A stretch of 27,021 nucleotides of DNA from an uncultured Bacilli bacterium (GTDB taxonomy: Bacteria > Bacillota_I > Bacilli_A > RF39 > UBA660), in contig CANQFI010000005.1 in the NCBI GenBank assembly GCA_947598455.1, positions 1 to 27,021 of the forward strand, read 5' to 3'. The notes beneath the pieces are model-generated. The model searched no databases. It was not told the origin of the DNA and worked only from the letters and a program-made list of their open reading frames with translations. Of this stretch, positions 7,561 to 15,342 are shown one piece after another. The number at the start of each line of letters is the position of its first letter. Positions within the stretch are counted from its first letter, which is position 1. A program made the position numbers and the translations under genes.

Positions 7561-7737
7561 GTGAGTGTAAAGGTATTTGATGAAAATCATGAAAGGGATT
7601 TGGAAAACAGTATTAATGAATTTCTTAAAGACAACAATTGTGATATAATTGATATTAAGTATCAAGTGGCAATTGCAATGTATGGAGAAGATCAAATATA
7701 TTGCTTTTCGGCAATGATAATATATGAAGAAAAATGA
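7561..7737 (+). CDS. Cse60-like sporulation-associated small protein
   Basis: The 58-residue protein reads MSVKVFDENHERDLENSINE at its start and closes with FSAMIIYEEK. The arrangement of VKVFD, an amphipathic LExxINEFL helix, IIDIKYQVAI and SAMIIY resembles the Cse60 family of about 60-residue proteins expressed during sporulation in Bacillus. Their molecular role is unknown. I use the GTG at 7561, because AAGAGGTGG lies six bases upstream. A longer frame from 7480 adds residues with no ribosome-binding site and unlike the family. It is followed after ten bases by a MurJ/SpoVB-type flippase, and the pair may be co-transcribed. Confidence 0.7.
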   Translation: MSVKVFDENHERDLENSINEFLKDNNCDIIDIKYQVAIAMYGEDQIYCFSAMIIYEEK

Positions 7738-7747
7738 GTGGTTAAAA

Positions 7748-9388
7748 ATGAGGAGAAGTTCATTTGTTGAGGGAACAATAATTGCAACTTTATCAATTGT
7801 TGTAACTAAAATATTAGGAATGCTTTATGTAATACCTTTTTATGCCATTATTGGAGTACAAGGTAGTGCTTTGTATGCATATGCTTATATGATATATAGT
7901 ATTTTTTTAGATATATCTAGTGCTGGATTACCAATAGCTGTTAGTAAAATTATAAACGAATATAATACGTTGGGAATGTTAGATGCTAAAGAAAGAGCTT
8001 ATCATTTGAGTATTAAAATAATGAGTTTTTTTGCTATTACAATATTTGTTATAATGTTTATTTTTGCACCACAAATAGCTCACTTATTATTAGGAGAATT
8101 AAAAGGTGGAAATACTCCAGCTGATGTTGCATTTGCTATTAGATGTGTTTCTTTTGCAATTTTAATTGTACCTTTTTTAAGTGTAGAAAAAGGCTATTTA
8201 CAAGGGCATAAGATAATAAATGTTTCTAGTGGTAGTCAGGTAATAGAACAAGTTGTTAGAATAGCTGTTTTACTTATTGGTTCTTATTTAATTGTTAAGG
8301 TATTTGGTGGTTCTGTTACATTAGCGGTTGGTTTATCAGTATTTGGAGCTTTTGTGGCTGGAATAGCTGCTTATGGGTTTGTTAAATATCATACTTTAAA
8401 GAATAAAAAAGAACTTAATAAAGAAGGTAATTATGAACTTGATGATGTAAGCAATAAAGAAATTATTAAGAAAATATTTAGTTATGCAATACCATTTATA
8501 ATTATTAATATAATTGGTAGTTGTTATAATTTTATTGATATGACATTAGTTTTAAGAACAATGAATTATCTTAAGTTAGATGCTCTTGATGTTGAGTTTG
8601 TAACAAGTGCTGTTATTACATGGGCTCCTAAAATTAATATGGTAGTAGCTTCAATAGCAATGGGAATGACAACAAGTTTTATTCCTACAATGGTAAGTGC
8701 ATTTACTTTAAAAAATTGGTCAGAAGTAAATAGAAAGTTTAATCAAGCATTACAAATATTACTTTATATATCTTTACCAATGACGCTTGGAATATCTTTA
8801 TTAAGTCAAGCAATATGGAGTATTTTTTATGGATATAATATAAATGGTGGGTATATATTAGCTTTAAATGTTTTTAATGGTTTATGTATTAATTTATTTA
8901 TGATAACTTCTTCGGCTTTACAAGGATTAAATAAATTTAAAACGGTTTATATTACGACAATAGCTGGTTTTGTTACTAATGCTTTACTTGATGTGCCTTT
9001 AATGCTTTTATATAGTAAAATAGGCATACCATCTTTTTTAGGAGCTGTAACTGCTAGTATTATTGGTTATTCATTAAGTGTTGTTATTACTTTAACTTCT
9101 TTAAGAAAAGATTGCAAGTTAAAGTATGGAAATACTTTTAAAGAGTTAGGAAAAATTATGGTTCCGATGGTATTAATGATTTTAGTAGTAGTAGTATTAA
9201 AAATGTTAATACCAGTTAATTATTTAAGCAGATTATCATGTATTTTATATGTAGCAATTATATCTATAGTAGGTGCAATTGTTTACTTAGTATTGTCATA
9301 TAAAATGGGAATAGTAGATGAAATATTTGGTAAAGGATATGTAAAGAAAATAATAAAAAAACTTACCTTTGGCAAGATAAGTATTTAA
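7748..9388 (+). CDS. MurJ/SpoVB-family lipid flippase
   Basis: The 546-residue polytopic membrane protein has about 14 predicted helices and belongs to the MOP-superfamily polysaccharide exporters of the YtgP(MurJ)/SpoVB group, which flip lipid II across the membrane for peptidoglycan or spore-cortex synthesis. Diagnostic features are the N-terminal SFVEGTIIATLSIVVTKILG helix, the IPFYAIIG loop, the SSAGLPIAVSKII segment and the EKGYLQGHK motif. Length matches B. subtilis MurJ (544). The ATG at 7748 (GAGTGG six bases upstream) gives the usual family N-terminus. An ATG at 7724 would add eight residues and overlap the previous gene but has no ribosome-binding site. The neighbouring Cse60-like gene makes a sporulation role possible, but a housekeeping MurJ role cannot be excluded. 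Confidence 0.85.
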   Translation: MRRSSFVEGTIIATLSIVVTKILGMLYVIPFYAIIGVQGSALYAYAYMIYSIFLDISSAGLPIAVSKIINEYNTLGMLDAKERAYHLSIKIMSFFAITIFVIMFIFAPQIAHLLLGELKGGNTPADVAFAIRCVSFAILIVPFLSVEKGYLQGHKIINVSSGSQVIEQVVRIAVLLIGSYLIVKVFGGSVTLAVGLSVFGAFVAGIAAYGFVKYHTLKNKKELNKEGNYELDDVSNKEIIKKIFSYAIPFIIINIIGSCYNFIDMTLVLRTMNYLKLDALDVEFVTSAVITWAPKINMVVASIAMGMTTSFIPTMVSAFTLKNWSEVNRKFNQALQILLYISLPMTLGISLLSQAIWSIFYGYNINGGYILALNVFNGLCINLFMITSSALQGLNKFKTVYITTIAGFVTNALLDVPLMLLYSKIGIPSFLGAVTASIIGYSLSVVITLTSLRKDCKLKYGNTFKELGKIMVPMVLMILVVVVLKMLIPVNYLSRLSCILYVAIISIVGAIVYLVLSYKMGIVDEIFGKGYVKKIIKKLTFGKISI

Positions 9389-9714
9389 AGCATATACATA
9401 TTAGAATAATTATTTTCATTTATTTCAGTATTGGTGGTAGTGTTGTTATTAGATAAACTGCTTTCTAATTTTGTAAGACGATTGTCTAAGCGATTAATTT
9501 GTCTTTCTATTTTAGATAGACGATTGTCGATTTCATTTGACATACCAATATCAGGTCCGGAGTAAAAGCTAGAATTAGTTTGCGATGCTTGGTATGGACC
9601 GTAGTTATTGTTTATGTTATTTGGAATATTATTTGGAATATTTGGAACATTGGGAATGTAACTAGCTGTTTGGGCATTGTAGTTTGTAAAGAAAGTATTA
9701 CGATCTTTTCTCAT
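9385..9714 (-). CDS. small Asn/Pro-rich protein with coiled coil
   Basis: The 109-residue product has a basic start (MRKDRNTFF), an Asn/Pro/Ile low-complexity stretch with repeated IPN units (about 20-40), a heptad segment NEIDNRLSKIERQINRLDNR continuing to about residue 86, and an Asn/Thr-rich tail. It has no membrane segment or signal peptide. The coiled coil implies oligomerisation. Low complexity plus coiled coil recalls spore-coat or structural proteins, which is inference only. TAAGGAGGA precedes the ATG at a good distance. Its TAA stop overlaps that of the flippase gene on the other strand (shared bases 9386-9387), so the two genes abut tail to tail with no room for a terminator. Confidence 0.65.
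   Translation of the reverse strand: MRKDRNTFFTNYNAQTASYIPNVPNIPNNIPNNINNNYGPYQASQTNSSFYSGPDIGMSNEIDNRLSKIERQINRLDNRLTKLESSLSNNNTTTNTEINENNYSNMYML
9618..9658 (-). repeat. short tandem repeat encoding IPN units
   Basis: Two near-identical copies of TTATTTGGAATA (9618-9629 and 9629-9640) are followed by two decayed units to 9658. On the minus strand they encode Asn-Ile-Pro repeats of the small coiled-coil protein. Such a run could vary in length between strains. Confidence 0.5.
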
Positions 9715-9768
9715 TATAAAGTCCTCCTTATTAAATTATATGTATAAGTTTTAGAAAGGTGATGTAAA

Positions 9769-10401
9769 ATGCGTCTTAGAAATGTTAAGAATGCTATAGA
9801 AATTGTTAATAGTAGTCCTTATGTAATTATAGATCCTCAAAAATATAAAGGAAGATTCAAACAAGATATTTTTCATAATAATAAACCTATTCATTTAGAA
9901 ATAGGAATGGGTAAAGGAAATTTTATTATTGATAAAGCAATTAAGAATCCAGATATAAATTTTATTGGGTTAGAAAAATATGAAAGTGTTTTATGTAGAG
10001 CTTTAGAAAAATTAGCTGAATTAGATTTACCTAATGTTAAAATTATTAGAGAAGATGCTATTAATTTAGCTGATATTTTTGGTAAAGAAATAGATGTTAT
10101 ATATTTAAATTTTAGTGATCCATGGCCTAAAAAAAGACATGCTAAAAGAAGGTTAACATCGCATACTTTTTTACCAATATATGATATGGTTTTTAGTGGA
10201 GAAAGGGTAATTATTCAAAAAACCGATAATGTAGGTCTTTTTGAAAGTTCGATCGTTAGTTTAAGTACATATGGTTATACGATAGAGGAGATTTCTTTGG
10301 ATTTAGAAAGTACTGGTATGGAAAACTCTTTAACAGAATATGAAAGTAAATTTATAAGTAAGGGAATAAAAATAAATTATTTAAAAGCTCGAAAAAAATA
10401 A
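9769..10401 (+). CDS. trmB: tRNA (guanine-N7)-methyltransferase TrmB
   Basis: The 210-residue cytosolic enzyme transfers a methyl group from S-adenosylmethionine to N7 of guanine 46 in the tRNA variable loop. It has the SAM-binding motif LEIGMGKG (43-50), FIGLEKYESV (65-74), the family-specific NFSDPWPKKRHAKRR (114-128) and the C-terminal TEYESKF (189-195) used for tRNA and guanine recognition. Length is typical (about 210). AGAAAGGTGATG precedes the ATG. It diverges from the small Asn/Pro-rich gene over a 54-base gap. No unusual features. Confidence 0.95.
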   Translation: MRLRNVKNAIEIVNSSPYVIIDPQKYKGRFKQDIFHNNKPIHLEIGMGKGNFIIDKAIKNPDINFIGLEKYESVLCRALEKLAELDLPNVKIIREDAINLADIFGKEIDVIYLNFSDPWPKKRHAKRRLTSHTFLPIYDMVFSGERVIIQKTDNVGLFESSIVSLSTYGYTIEEISLDLESTGMENSLTEYESKFISKGIKINYLKARKK

Positions 10402-10426
10402 TATTTTAATTTAATATTATAAATGT

Positions 10427-10432
10427 TATAAT
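10427..10432 (+). promoter_or_regulatory. -10 element upstream of the lipoprotein operon
   Basis: TATAAT (10427-10432) lies 26 bases before the ATG at 10458. No clear -35 is seen in the surrounding A/T-only sequence. Confidence 0.35.
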
Positions 10433-10457
10433 ATTTTATAAGGATGTAGGAGGTATT

Positions 10458-11108
10458 ATGAAAAGAAAATTTATATTACTTTCTGTTTTTATCTGTATAT
10501 TTTTATGTGGTTGTACACCAGTACAAGATATGTCTTTAGATACAATAATAGAGATTGGAACAAAAAGAAAAGTTGAGGTTTATAATACTTATCGTAAAGG
10601 TTATAAGTATAATGTGCCTAAAGGACTTAAAGTAGTTGATAATAAAGAATATAATGAAATATTAAAGAGTGATAATTATACATATTACTTATATGTTGAT
10701 GCGGTAAGTTTTTATAATAAAGTAATAGAAACTTATGAAGAAAATAATGAGTCGTTTGTATCTATGCCAATAAGTTTTGAGGATAAGTATGGATACCTAG
10801 AAATAAACCAGATTTCTTCGAAAAAGTATTTTATTGAAATTATGTATAATTATGCTAAAATAGAGGTAATAGTAAAAGAGAAGGATATAAATGTTGCTGT
10901 ATCAAATTCACTAAGTATATTGGCATCTATTAATTTTGATACTAATATTCTTAAGACTTTACTAGATGAAGAAGTTTCACAGTTTAAAGATTATGACTTT
11001 AATATTTTTGAGACAAATAGTAGTAATGAGAATAGTGAATATATGGATGCTGTTGACTCTGATATTTATGAAGAGGAAGAAATACATGATACAGATTTGA
11101 TTAATTAA
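10458..11108 (+). CDS. putative lipoprotein of unknown function
   Basis: The 216-residue protein begins MKRKFILLSVFICIFLCGC. The basic n-region, hydrophobic core and L-C-G-C lipobox (16-19) predict signal peptidase II cleavage and lipid attachment at Cys19 on the outer membrane face. The mature part is mixed alpha/beta with many Tyr, Asn and Lys, and its last 40 residues are highly acidic (EEEEIHDTD). I recognise no domain. GTAGGAGGT precedes the ATG. It is first of four same-strand genes (10458-13096) with gaps of 15 bases or less or overlaps, so it probably works with them at the envelope. Confidence 0.8.
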   Translation: MKRKFILLSVFICIFLCGCTPVQDMSLDTIIEIGTKRKVEVYNTYRKGYKYNVPKGLKVVDNKEYNEILKSDNYTYYLYVDAVSFYNKVIETYEENNESFVSMPISFEDKYGYLEINQISSKKYFIEIMYNYAKIEVIVKEKDINVAVSNSLSILASINFDTNILKTLLDEEVSQFKDYDFNIFETNSSNENSEYMDAVDSDIYEEEEIHDTDLIN

Positions 11109-11123
11109 GGTGGTGTTATATAG

Positions 11124-12362
11124 ATGGGATTGTTTGATAAAATAAAAAATATTTTATTTGAAGACGATGACGAAGTTGGTGAAATGCCAATCTATACGAA
11201 AGAAGATGTAAAGGAAGTTCAAAAGGTGGTTGAAGAAGAACATATTCAAGCTCCTTTTGATGAAACACCAATAAAAACTACTAATGAAACACATTTTAAT
11301 AATGTAAAAAGGGATATTGATATACAATTTGATGATAATGATGTTATAGGTGAAGTTAGTGGTGCTAAAGAAGTTATAGAAAATTCTTTAGAAAAAGATA
11401 TGCCAGCTATTAAAGAGGTAAATGAACCACCAAAAGAAGAAAAAAAGTCACCTTTTCTTTCATTTGATGAAGCTGAATTTGAAAGACTTAATTCACGTAT
11501 AAATAGTAATGAGAATAGAATAACAAATGAAAGTGCTAAAGAATTAAGTAGAGAAAAGAAAAATGAAATGGTGGCGGTTAATGAAGCTAGAAAAGCAAAT
11601 AATAATTTTTCTTCGACTACAACAATTGTTGATAAAAAAATAAATGATCCTGAAAGATATAAGATTAATACTTCTACGGGACGTAAACCTTTCAAGCCAT
11701 CACCAGTTATTTCACCAGTTTATGGTATTTTAGATAAGAATTATCGAAAAGATGAAATTGTTGATAAAAAGGATGGAATGAAAAGAGAAAAAGTTGTAAA
11801 ACCACCTTCTCGTAAAGAAGAAAAAATAGATGAAATTGATATATATGAGGAAAAAAATATTGTCAATGTTGATATTGATTCTGTGAGAAAAAAAGCATAT
11901 GGTGGCTTAGAATTACTTGAAAAAAAGGCAACATCTGATTCTTTAGGAAAGGTAAAAAATGAAGAAATAAAGAAAAAAGTTAAAGAAGAAGTAAAAAAAG
12001 CAGAACCAGAAATTAAGGAAGAACAAAGTGTTGAAGAACAATTAGATAATAAAGAGTTTGAAGTTACTAATGTTATTGATGTAAGTGAAGAAAAAGAAAA
12101 TATAGAAGAGAAGTTCCCGGTAAAGGAAGAAGTTCCAACGAAACCTAAGGCTTTAGATGATATGGAAAAAACTAATACTTTACAAATTCTTGACGATATT
12201 GAAAAAGAGTTAAATTCAATAAAACCAATTTCTAAAGAAGAAACTTTAAGTGATGAAGATGAAATGAAAGAACATCTTGAAAATAGCGATACTTTAGAAA
12301 ATGATTTATTTAATTTGATAGATTCAATGTATGAACAAGGAGAGGAGGATGAGGATGATTAA
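11124..12362 (+). CDS. long charged, mostly disordered protein with a conserved-looking short motif
   Basis: The 412-residue cytosolic product starts with an amphipathic MGLFDKIKNILF segment, then consists of Glu/Lys/Asp/Asn-rich low-complexity sequence without membrane helices or signal peptide. The one non-repetitive island is FKPSPVISPVYGILDKNY (190-207). Its Pro, Tyr and Gly residues stand out from the charged background and suggest a linear docking motif. The N-terminal amphipathic helix could bind membrane, as in some division or scaffold proteins (inference). The C-terminus is acidic with a hydrophobic LENDLFNLIDSMY helix. GGTGGTG precedes the ATG. The stop overlaps the following DUF948 gene by eight bases. 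No function is assignable. Confidence 0.75.
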   Translation: MGLFDKIKNILFEDDDEVGEMPIYTKEDVKEVQKVVEEEHIQAPFDETPIKTTNETHFNNVKRDIDIQFDDNDVIGEVSGAKEVIENSLEKDMPAIKEVNEPPKEEKKSPFLSFDEAEFERLNSRINSNENRITNESAKELSREKKNEMVAVNEARKANNNFSSTTTIVDKKINDPERYKINTSTGRKPFKPSPVISPVYGILDKNYRKDEIVDKKDGMKREKVVKPPSRKEEKIDEIDIYEEKNIVNVDIDSVRKKAYGGLELLEKKATSDSLGKVKNEEIKKKVKEEVKKAEPEIKEEQSVEEQLDNKEFEVTNVIDVSEEKENIEEKFPVKEEVPTKPKALDDMEKTNTLQILDDIEKELNSIKPISKEETLSDEDEMKEHLENSDTLENDLFNLIDSMYEQGEEDEDD

Positions 12363-12648
12363 TTTTTTACAAACAATTTTACCTATTATAATATATATTT
12401 TATTAATAATTTTATTAATTATAGGTATAATATTAGGTGTAAGATCTATTCAGACTTTAAATAAAATTGATAAGGTTGTGGATGATGTTAATGATAAAGT
12501 ACAAACATTGAATGGATTCTTTAACTTAATTGATTTTACTACTGATAAAATAGTATCAATTACTGATCGAGTAGTTGAGGGAGTTAGTGGTCTTATAGGT
12601 CATGTTTTTAAGCGTGGACATAAAAAGCACGATGAAGAGGAGGATTAA
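12355..12648 (+). CDS. DUF948-like (YtxG-type) membrane protein
   Basis: The 97-residue protein has one long N-terminal hydrophobic helix (about 8-29), then an amphipathic region with repeated DxVxDxVxD spacing (KIDKVVDDVNDKVQTLN) and a second helical part ending in a basic/acidic KRGHKKHDEEED tail. This layout matches DUF948/YtxG-type general stress proteins, which sit in the membrane and are encoded beside YtxH, as here. I choose the ATG at 12355, because GGAGAGGAGG lies six bases upstream. The ATGs at 12331 and 12349 are upstream of or within that site. It overlaps the previous gene by eight bases and precedes the ytxH-like gene by one base. Confidence 0.72.
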   Translation: MINFLQTILPIIIYILLIILLIIGIILGVRSIQTLNKIDKVVDDVNDKVQTLNGFFNLIDFTTDKIVSITDRVVEGVSGLIGHVFKRGHKKHDEEED

Positions 12649-12649
12649 T

Positions 12650-13096
12650 ATGGAGAAAAAAAATAATGGTTTAGGAAAATTTTTAGCAGGAGCGGCTGTT
12701 GGTGTTGGATTGGGAATTTTATTTGCACCAAAATCTGGTAAAGAAACTAGAAAAGAATTAAAAGAAAAATTTGAAGAAATGATTAAAAAAGTAAAAGAAA
12801 TAGATATGAAAGAAGTTAGAGAATCATTCTTAAATAAAATTGAGGAAATAAAGAATGATTTGGCTGATTTAGACAAGGAAAAAGTATTAGAAATTGCTAA
12901 AGAAAAAGCAGCAGCAATTAGAAAGAAAATGGATGAATTGGTTGCAGAAGCTAAAGAAAAAGCAACACCAGTTATTCAAAAAACAGTCGATGAATTAAGA
13001 ACAAAAACAATTGAAGTTCTTAAAGATACTGTTAAAAAATTAGAAGAACCAAAAGAAGATAAAAAGCCAAAAAAAGTAATTAAAAATAATCCTTAA
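12650..13096 (+). CDS. YtxH-like general stress protein
   Basis: The 148-residue protein starts with a short polar segment, then the hallmark Gly/Ala-rich hydrophobic stretch GAAVGVGLGILFAPKSGKET (14-33), followed by a long Lys/Glu-rich alpha-helical region (about 35-135) and a basic tail. This is the YtxH (PF12732) pattern. Family members are small envelope-associated stress proteins of unknown biochemistry. GAGGAGG lies just before the ATG at 12650. A frame starting at 12602 lies inside the previous gene and is not needed. It is last in the operon and is followed directly by a strong terminator. The ytxG-ytxH pairing is conserved in Bacillus. Confidence 0.82.
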   Translation: MEKKNNGLGKFLAGAAVGVGLGILFAPKSGKETRKELKEKFEEMIKKVKEIDMKEVRESFLNKIEEIKNDLADLDKEKVLEIAKEKAAAIRKKMDELVAEAKEKATPVIQKTVDELRTKTIEVLKDTVKKLEEPKEDKKPKKVIKNNP

Positions 13097-13115
13097 AAAT
13101 GGATTATTTTTTTTT
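13082..13115 (+). terminator. terminator of the lipoprotein-YtxH operon
   Basis: AAAAATAATCC (13082-13092) pairs with GGATTATTTTT (13101-13111) over an eight-base loop that contains the TAA stop (13094-13096), followed by a run of T's. Confidence 0.8.
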
Positions 13116-13133
13116 ATATGATATTATTTTTTA

Positions 13134-13162
13134 TTGATAAATAAGTATTAAAATGTTATTAT
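13134..13162 (+). promoter_or_regulatory. promoter of the cadherin-like surface protein gene
   Basis: TTGATA (13134-13139) and TATTAT (13157-13162) have a 17-base spacer and lie about 25 bases upstream of the ATG at 13188. Confidence 0.5.
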
Positions 13163-13187
13163 TAATAGTAGATAAGGATAGATTAAT

Positions 13188-15167
13188 ATGAGTAGAATTA
13201 TTGGTAAAAGAAAAATTAATTTTTTAATATATATTTTAATGCTATTTGTTTTTTCTATTGGGATTGCAAAGGCTGATAAGATTTCTGTGTCAGTAAGTGG
13301 TGATATTGCAACAATAACTTATAGTGGTTCATCATATTCAACTAATAGTTTAACGTTTTTTTATAATACAACTAATAATACTACAACAGCTGTAAATGTT
13401 TTAAATACTAAAATGGCAACAAAAACATCGACTAGAGCTAAAATAAGTTTAAGCAATGGCGATTATTATTTTTGGGCTTTTAATACTTTAACTGGTGCAT
13501 ACTATCCAAGTGGAAAAGTATCAATTAGATCTTCTTGTTATAATAATTATCAATTTAATGTTGTTGGACCTTTTTCAGTTGAAAGATGTGCAACGGCTGA
13601 GTTATCTGGTAATACAAGAAAAATAACTCCTTCACGTGCTAATGTAAATGCCAATAATAATTTTGTTGAATGTGCAAGTGGATATGTAATGCAAGCAAGT
13701 AATAATCCTACAAGTGATACTTGTAAAACAGTAGATTTAGGTCAATTTAATAAAAGATATTGTAAGCAAGTTTATTCAGGTACATGTGTTAAAAATAGTA
13801 ATCCTACTGATCCTGGTTCTAGTGGTGGTTCCGGTGGAGGAGGAACTCCTAATACATCTGTTCCAGCGCCTTCCTTGAAATCATTATCAGTTAGTGCTGG
13901 TTCATTGTCTCCAGGCTTTAAGAGTGGTACTAAGTCATATAAAGTTTCTGTAGGTGCTGATGTTTCTTCAATATCTGTATATGCTGAAGCTGCTGATGGT
14001 AGTTCATTTGTATCTGGAGCTGGTCCTCAAACATATGATCTTAAATATGGTAGCAATACAATTACTATTAAGGTTAAGAATTCCGCTAATAGTGTTGTAT
14101 CATATAAAATTGTAGTTACAAGAGCTGATAATAGAAGCAATGTTAATACTTTATCTAACTTAACAGTAGATAAAGGTACTTTAACGCCAGCTTTTTCAAG
14201 TGGCGTAATGAATTATACTGTTAATGTTGAAAGTAATGTTGATAAAATAACGGTTGGTGCAACACTTACAGATGGTAACTCTAGTTTTGTTAATGGTTTT
14301 GGTCCTAATACATATGAATTACAGGCAGGTACTAATCAAATATATGTTAAAGTAAGAAGTGAAAATGGTGTAACTAATGTATACAATATTACAGTTGTTA
14401 AAGGTGATACTTCAACTAAATGTACAACGGATATTAGTTCATTAGCGTTATTAAAAGAAATTAATTTATCTTCTGAAAGAAATGTTCAAATAGATCAAAT
14501 ATTATCTTTTGATTCAAGAGTATTTACTTATGATGATATAAAAGTTCCAAATGCTGTAACTGATTTAATTGTTAATGCATATGTTAATGAAGAAGGAGAT
14601 ACAGTAGTTGTAGAAGGTGCTGAAGGTTTAGAAGTTGGTGTTACTAGAGAAATTAAAATCACTGTTACTAGTAAAGAATGTCCGAATTTCTCTAATGTTT
14701 ATACACTTAATGTAACAAGACAAGATGAGGTAGAAGAAGGTACTGTGGCTGATTTGGCATCACTTTCAATTGAAGGATACGATGATATTGGTTTTGAAAG
14801 TAATAAATATGATTATGGTATTAAATTACACAAAGGTGATAAAGAATTAAAATTAGTTTATACAACAGTTGATTCAAAAGCAGTTTGTCGTGAAGAAGGA
14901 AACCAAGATTTAACTCAAGGTTCAGTTATTAAAATAGTATGTACTTCAGAAGATGAAAATGATACTGTTACTTATTCGATTTCAATTGATGGAGTAGAAA
15001 AAGGGACAAATACATTCTTAATAATAATTATTATAATTATTATAGTAATAATCTTAATTTACTTAATATTAAGATTGCTAGGTTATAGAATTTACTTCAA
15101 TTTCTCTGTTATTGGTGCATTCTTTAGAGGAATTGGAGAAAAGATAAGTAGCATATTTGACAAATAA
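13188..15167 (+). CDS. surface protein with cadherin-like beta-sandwich repeats
   Basis: The 659-residue exported protein has a signal peptide (cleavage near AKA-D, residues 27-30) and a Cys-containing N-terminal domain (six Cys between 117 and 200). A Gly/Ser linker (209-219) follows. Two clear cadherin-like beta-sandwich domains (PF12733 type) lie at about 230-312 and 322-405, sharing LSxSAGSLSPGF or LTVDKGTLTPAF, NYTVNV and NxYxITV signatures. Two decayed copies follow (about 417-511 and 521-601). A hydrophobic helix (609-632, with eight Ile in a row) and a short cytoplasmic tail anchor it. There is no LPXTG motif. Such repeats act in adhesion or carbohydrate contact at the surface. The two degenerate repeats carry cysteines (412, 498, 567, 585) that may replace core packing with disulfides. 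A weak AAGGAT site precedes the ATG. Confidence 0.85.
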   Translation: MSRIIGKRKINFLIYILMLFVFSIGIAKADKISVSVSGDIATITYSGSSYSTNSLTFFYNTTNNTTTAVNVLNTKMATKTSTRAKISLSNGDYYFWAFNTLTGAYYPSGKVSIRSSCYNNYQFNVVGPFSVERCATAELSGNTRKITPSRANVNANNNFVECASGYVMQASNNPTSDTCKTVDLGQFNKRYCKQVYSGTCVKNSNPTDPGSSGGSGGGGTPNTSVPAPSLKSLSVSAGSLSPGFKSGTKSYKVSVGADVSSISVYAEAADGSSFVSGAGPQTYDLKYGSNTITIKVKNSANSVVSYKIVVTRADNRSNVNTLSNLTVDKGTLTPAFSSGVMNYTVNVESNVDKITVGATLTDGNSSFVNGFGPNTYELQAGTNQIYVKVRSENGVTNVYNITVVKGDTSTKCTTDISSLALLKEINLSSERNVQIDQILSFDSRVFTYDDIKVPNAVTDLIVNAYVNEEGDTVVVEGAEGLEVGVTREIKITVTSKECPNFSNVYTLNVTRQDEVEEGTVADLASLSIEGYDDIGFESNKYDYGIKLHKGDKELKLVYTTVDSKAVCREEGNQDLTQGSVIKIVCTSEDENDTVTYSISIDGVEKGTNTFLIIIIIIIIVIILIYLILRLLGYRIYFNFSVIGAFFRGIGEKISSIFDK

Positions 15168-15184
15168 AAATTAAATGTTATAAT
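15157..15184 (+). promoter_or_regulatory. tyrS promoter
   Basis: TTGACA (15157-15162) and TATAAT (15179-15184), spacer 16, are both consensus and overlap the end of the upstream gene. Transcription should start near 15191, fixing the 5' end of a short T-box leader. Confidence 0.8.
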
Positions 15185-15190
15185 TTAGAT

Positions 15191-15321
15191 TAATTAGCGA
15201 TGAAGGAATTTACGACTCTGGAGCTAAAACGTAACTCGCGTTAAGAGATAAAGTGTATGATAAAGTTCATAAACTAAGGTGGTACCGCGCTATAGCGTCC
15301 TTAGATTTATGAACTTTTTTT
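15191..15321 (+). promoter_or_regulatory. T-box leader (tyrosine) with very short stem I
   Basis: The T-box sequence AAGGTGGTACCGCG (15276-15289) exposes TGGT, which would pair with an ACCA tRNA 3' end, and is followed by the antiterminator partner GCGTCCTTAG (15295-15304). The alternative terminator has a perfect 12-bp outer stem, AAAGTTCATAAA (15262-15273) with TTTATGAACTTT (15306-15317), then T7. Upstream, TTAGC (15194-15198) pairs with GCTAA (15223-15227) to enclose only 24 bases, including GATGA and CTGGA, which may form the stem I kink-turn, and a TAC tyrosine codon (15211-15213) as candidate specifier. Uncharged tRNA-Tyr would stabilise the antiterminator and turn on tyrS. Canonical stem I is about 100 bases, here about 34. 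Confidence 0.88.
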
Positions 15322-15342
15322 ATTTTTAGAAAGAGGGATATT

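Noticed and set aside
9715..9768. Sigma-E-like CATATAAT upstream of the small Asn/Pro-rich gene
   Set aside because: No matching -35 is seen at the right distance, and the same bases could be a sigma-A -10, so I did not call it.
11246..11695. 149-codon minus-strand frame
   Set aside because: It is a shadow of the Lys/Glu-rich coding sequence on the plus strand and has no ribosome-binding site.
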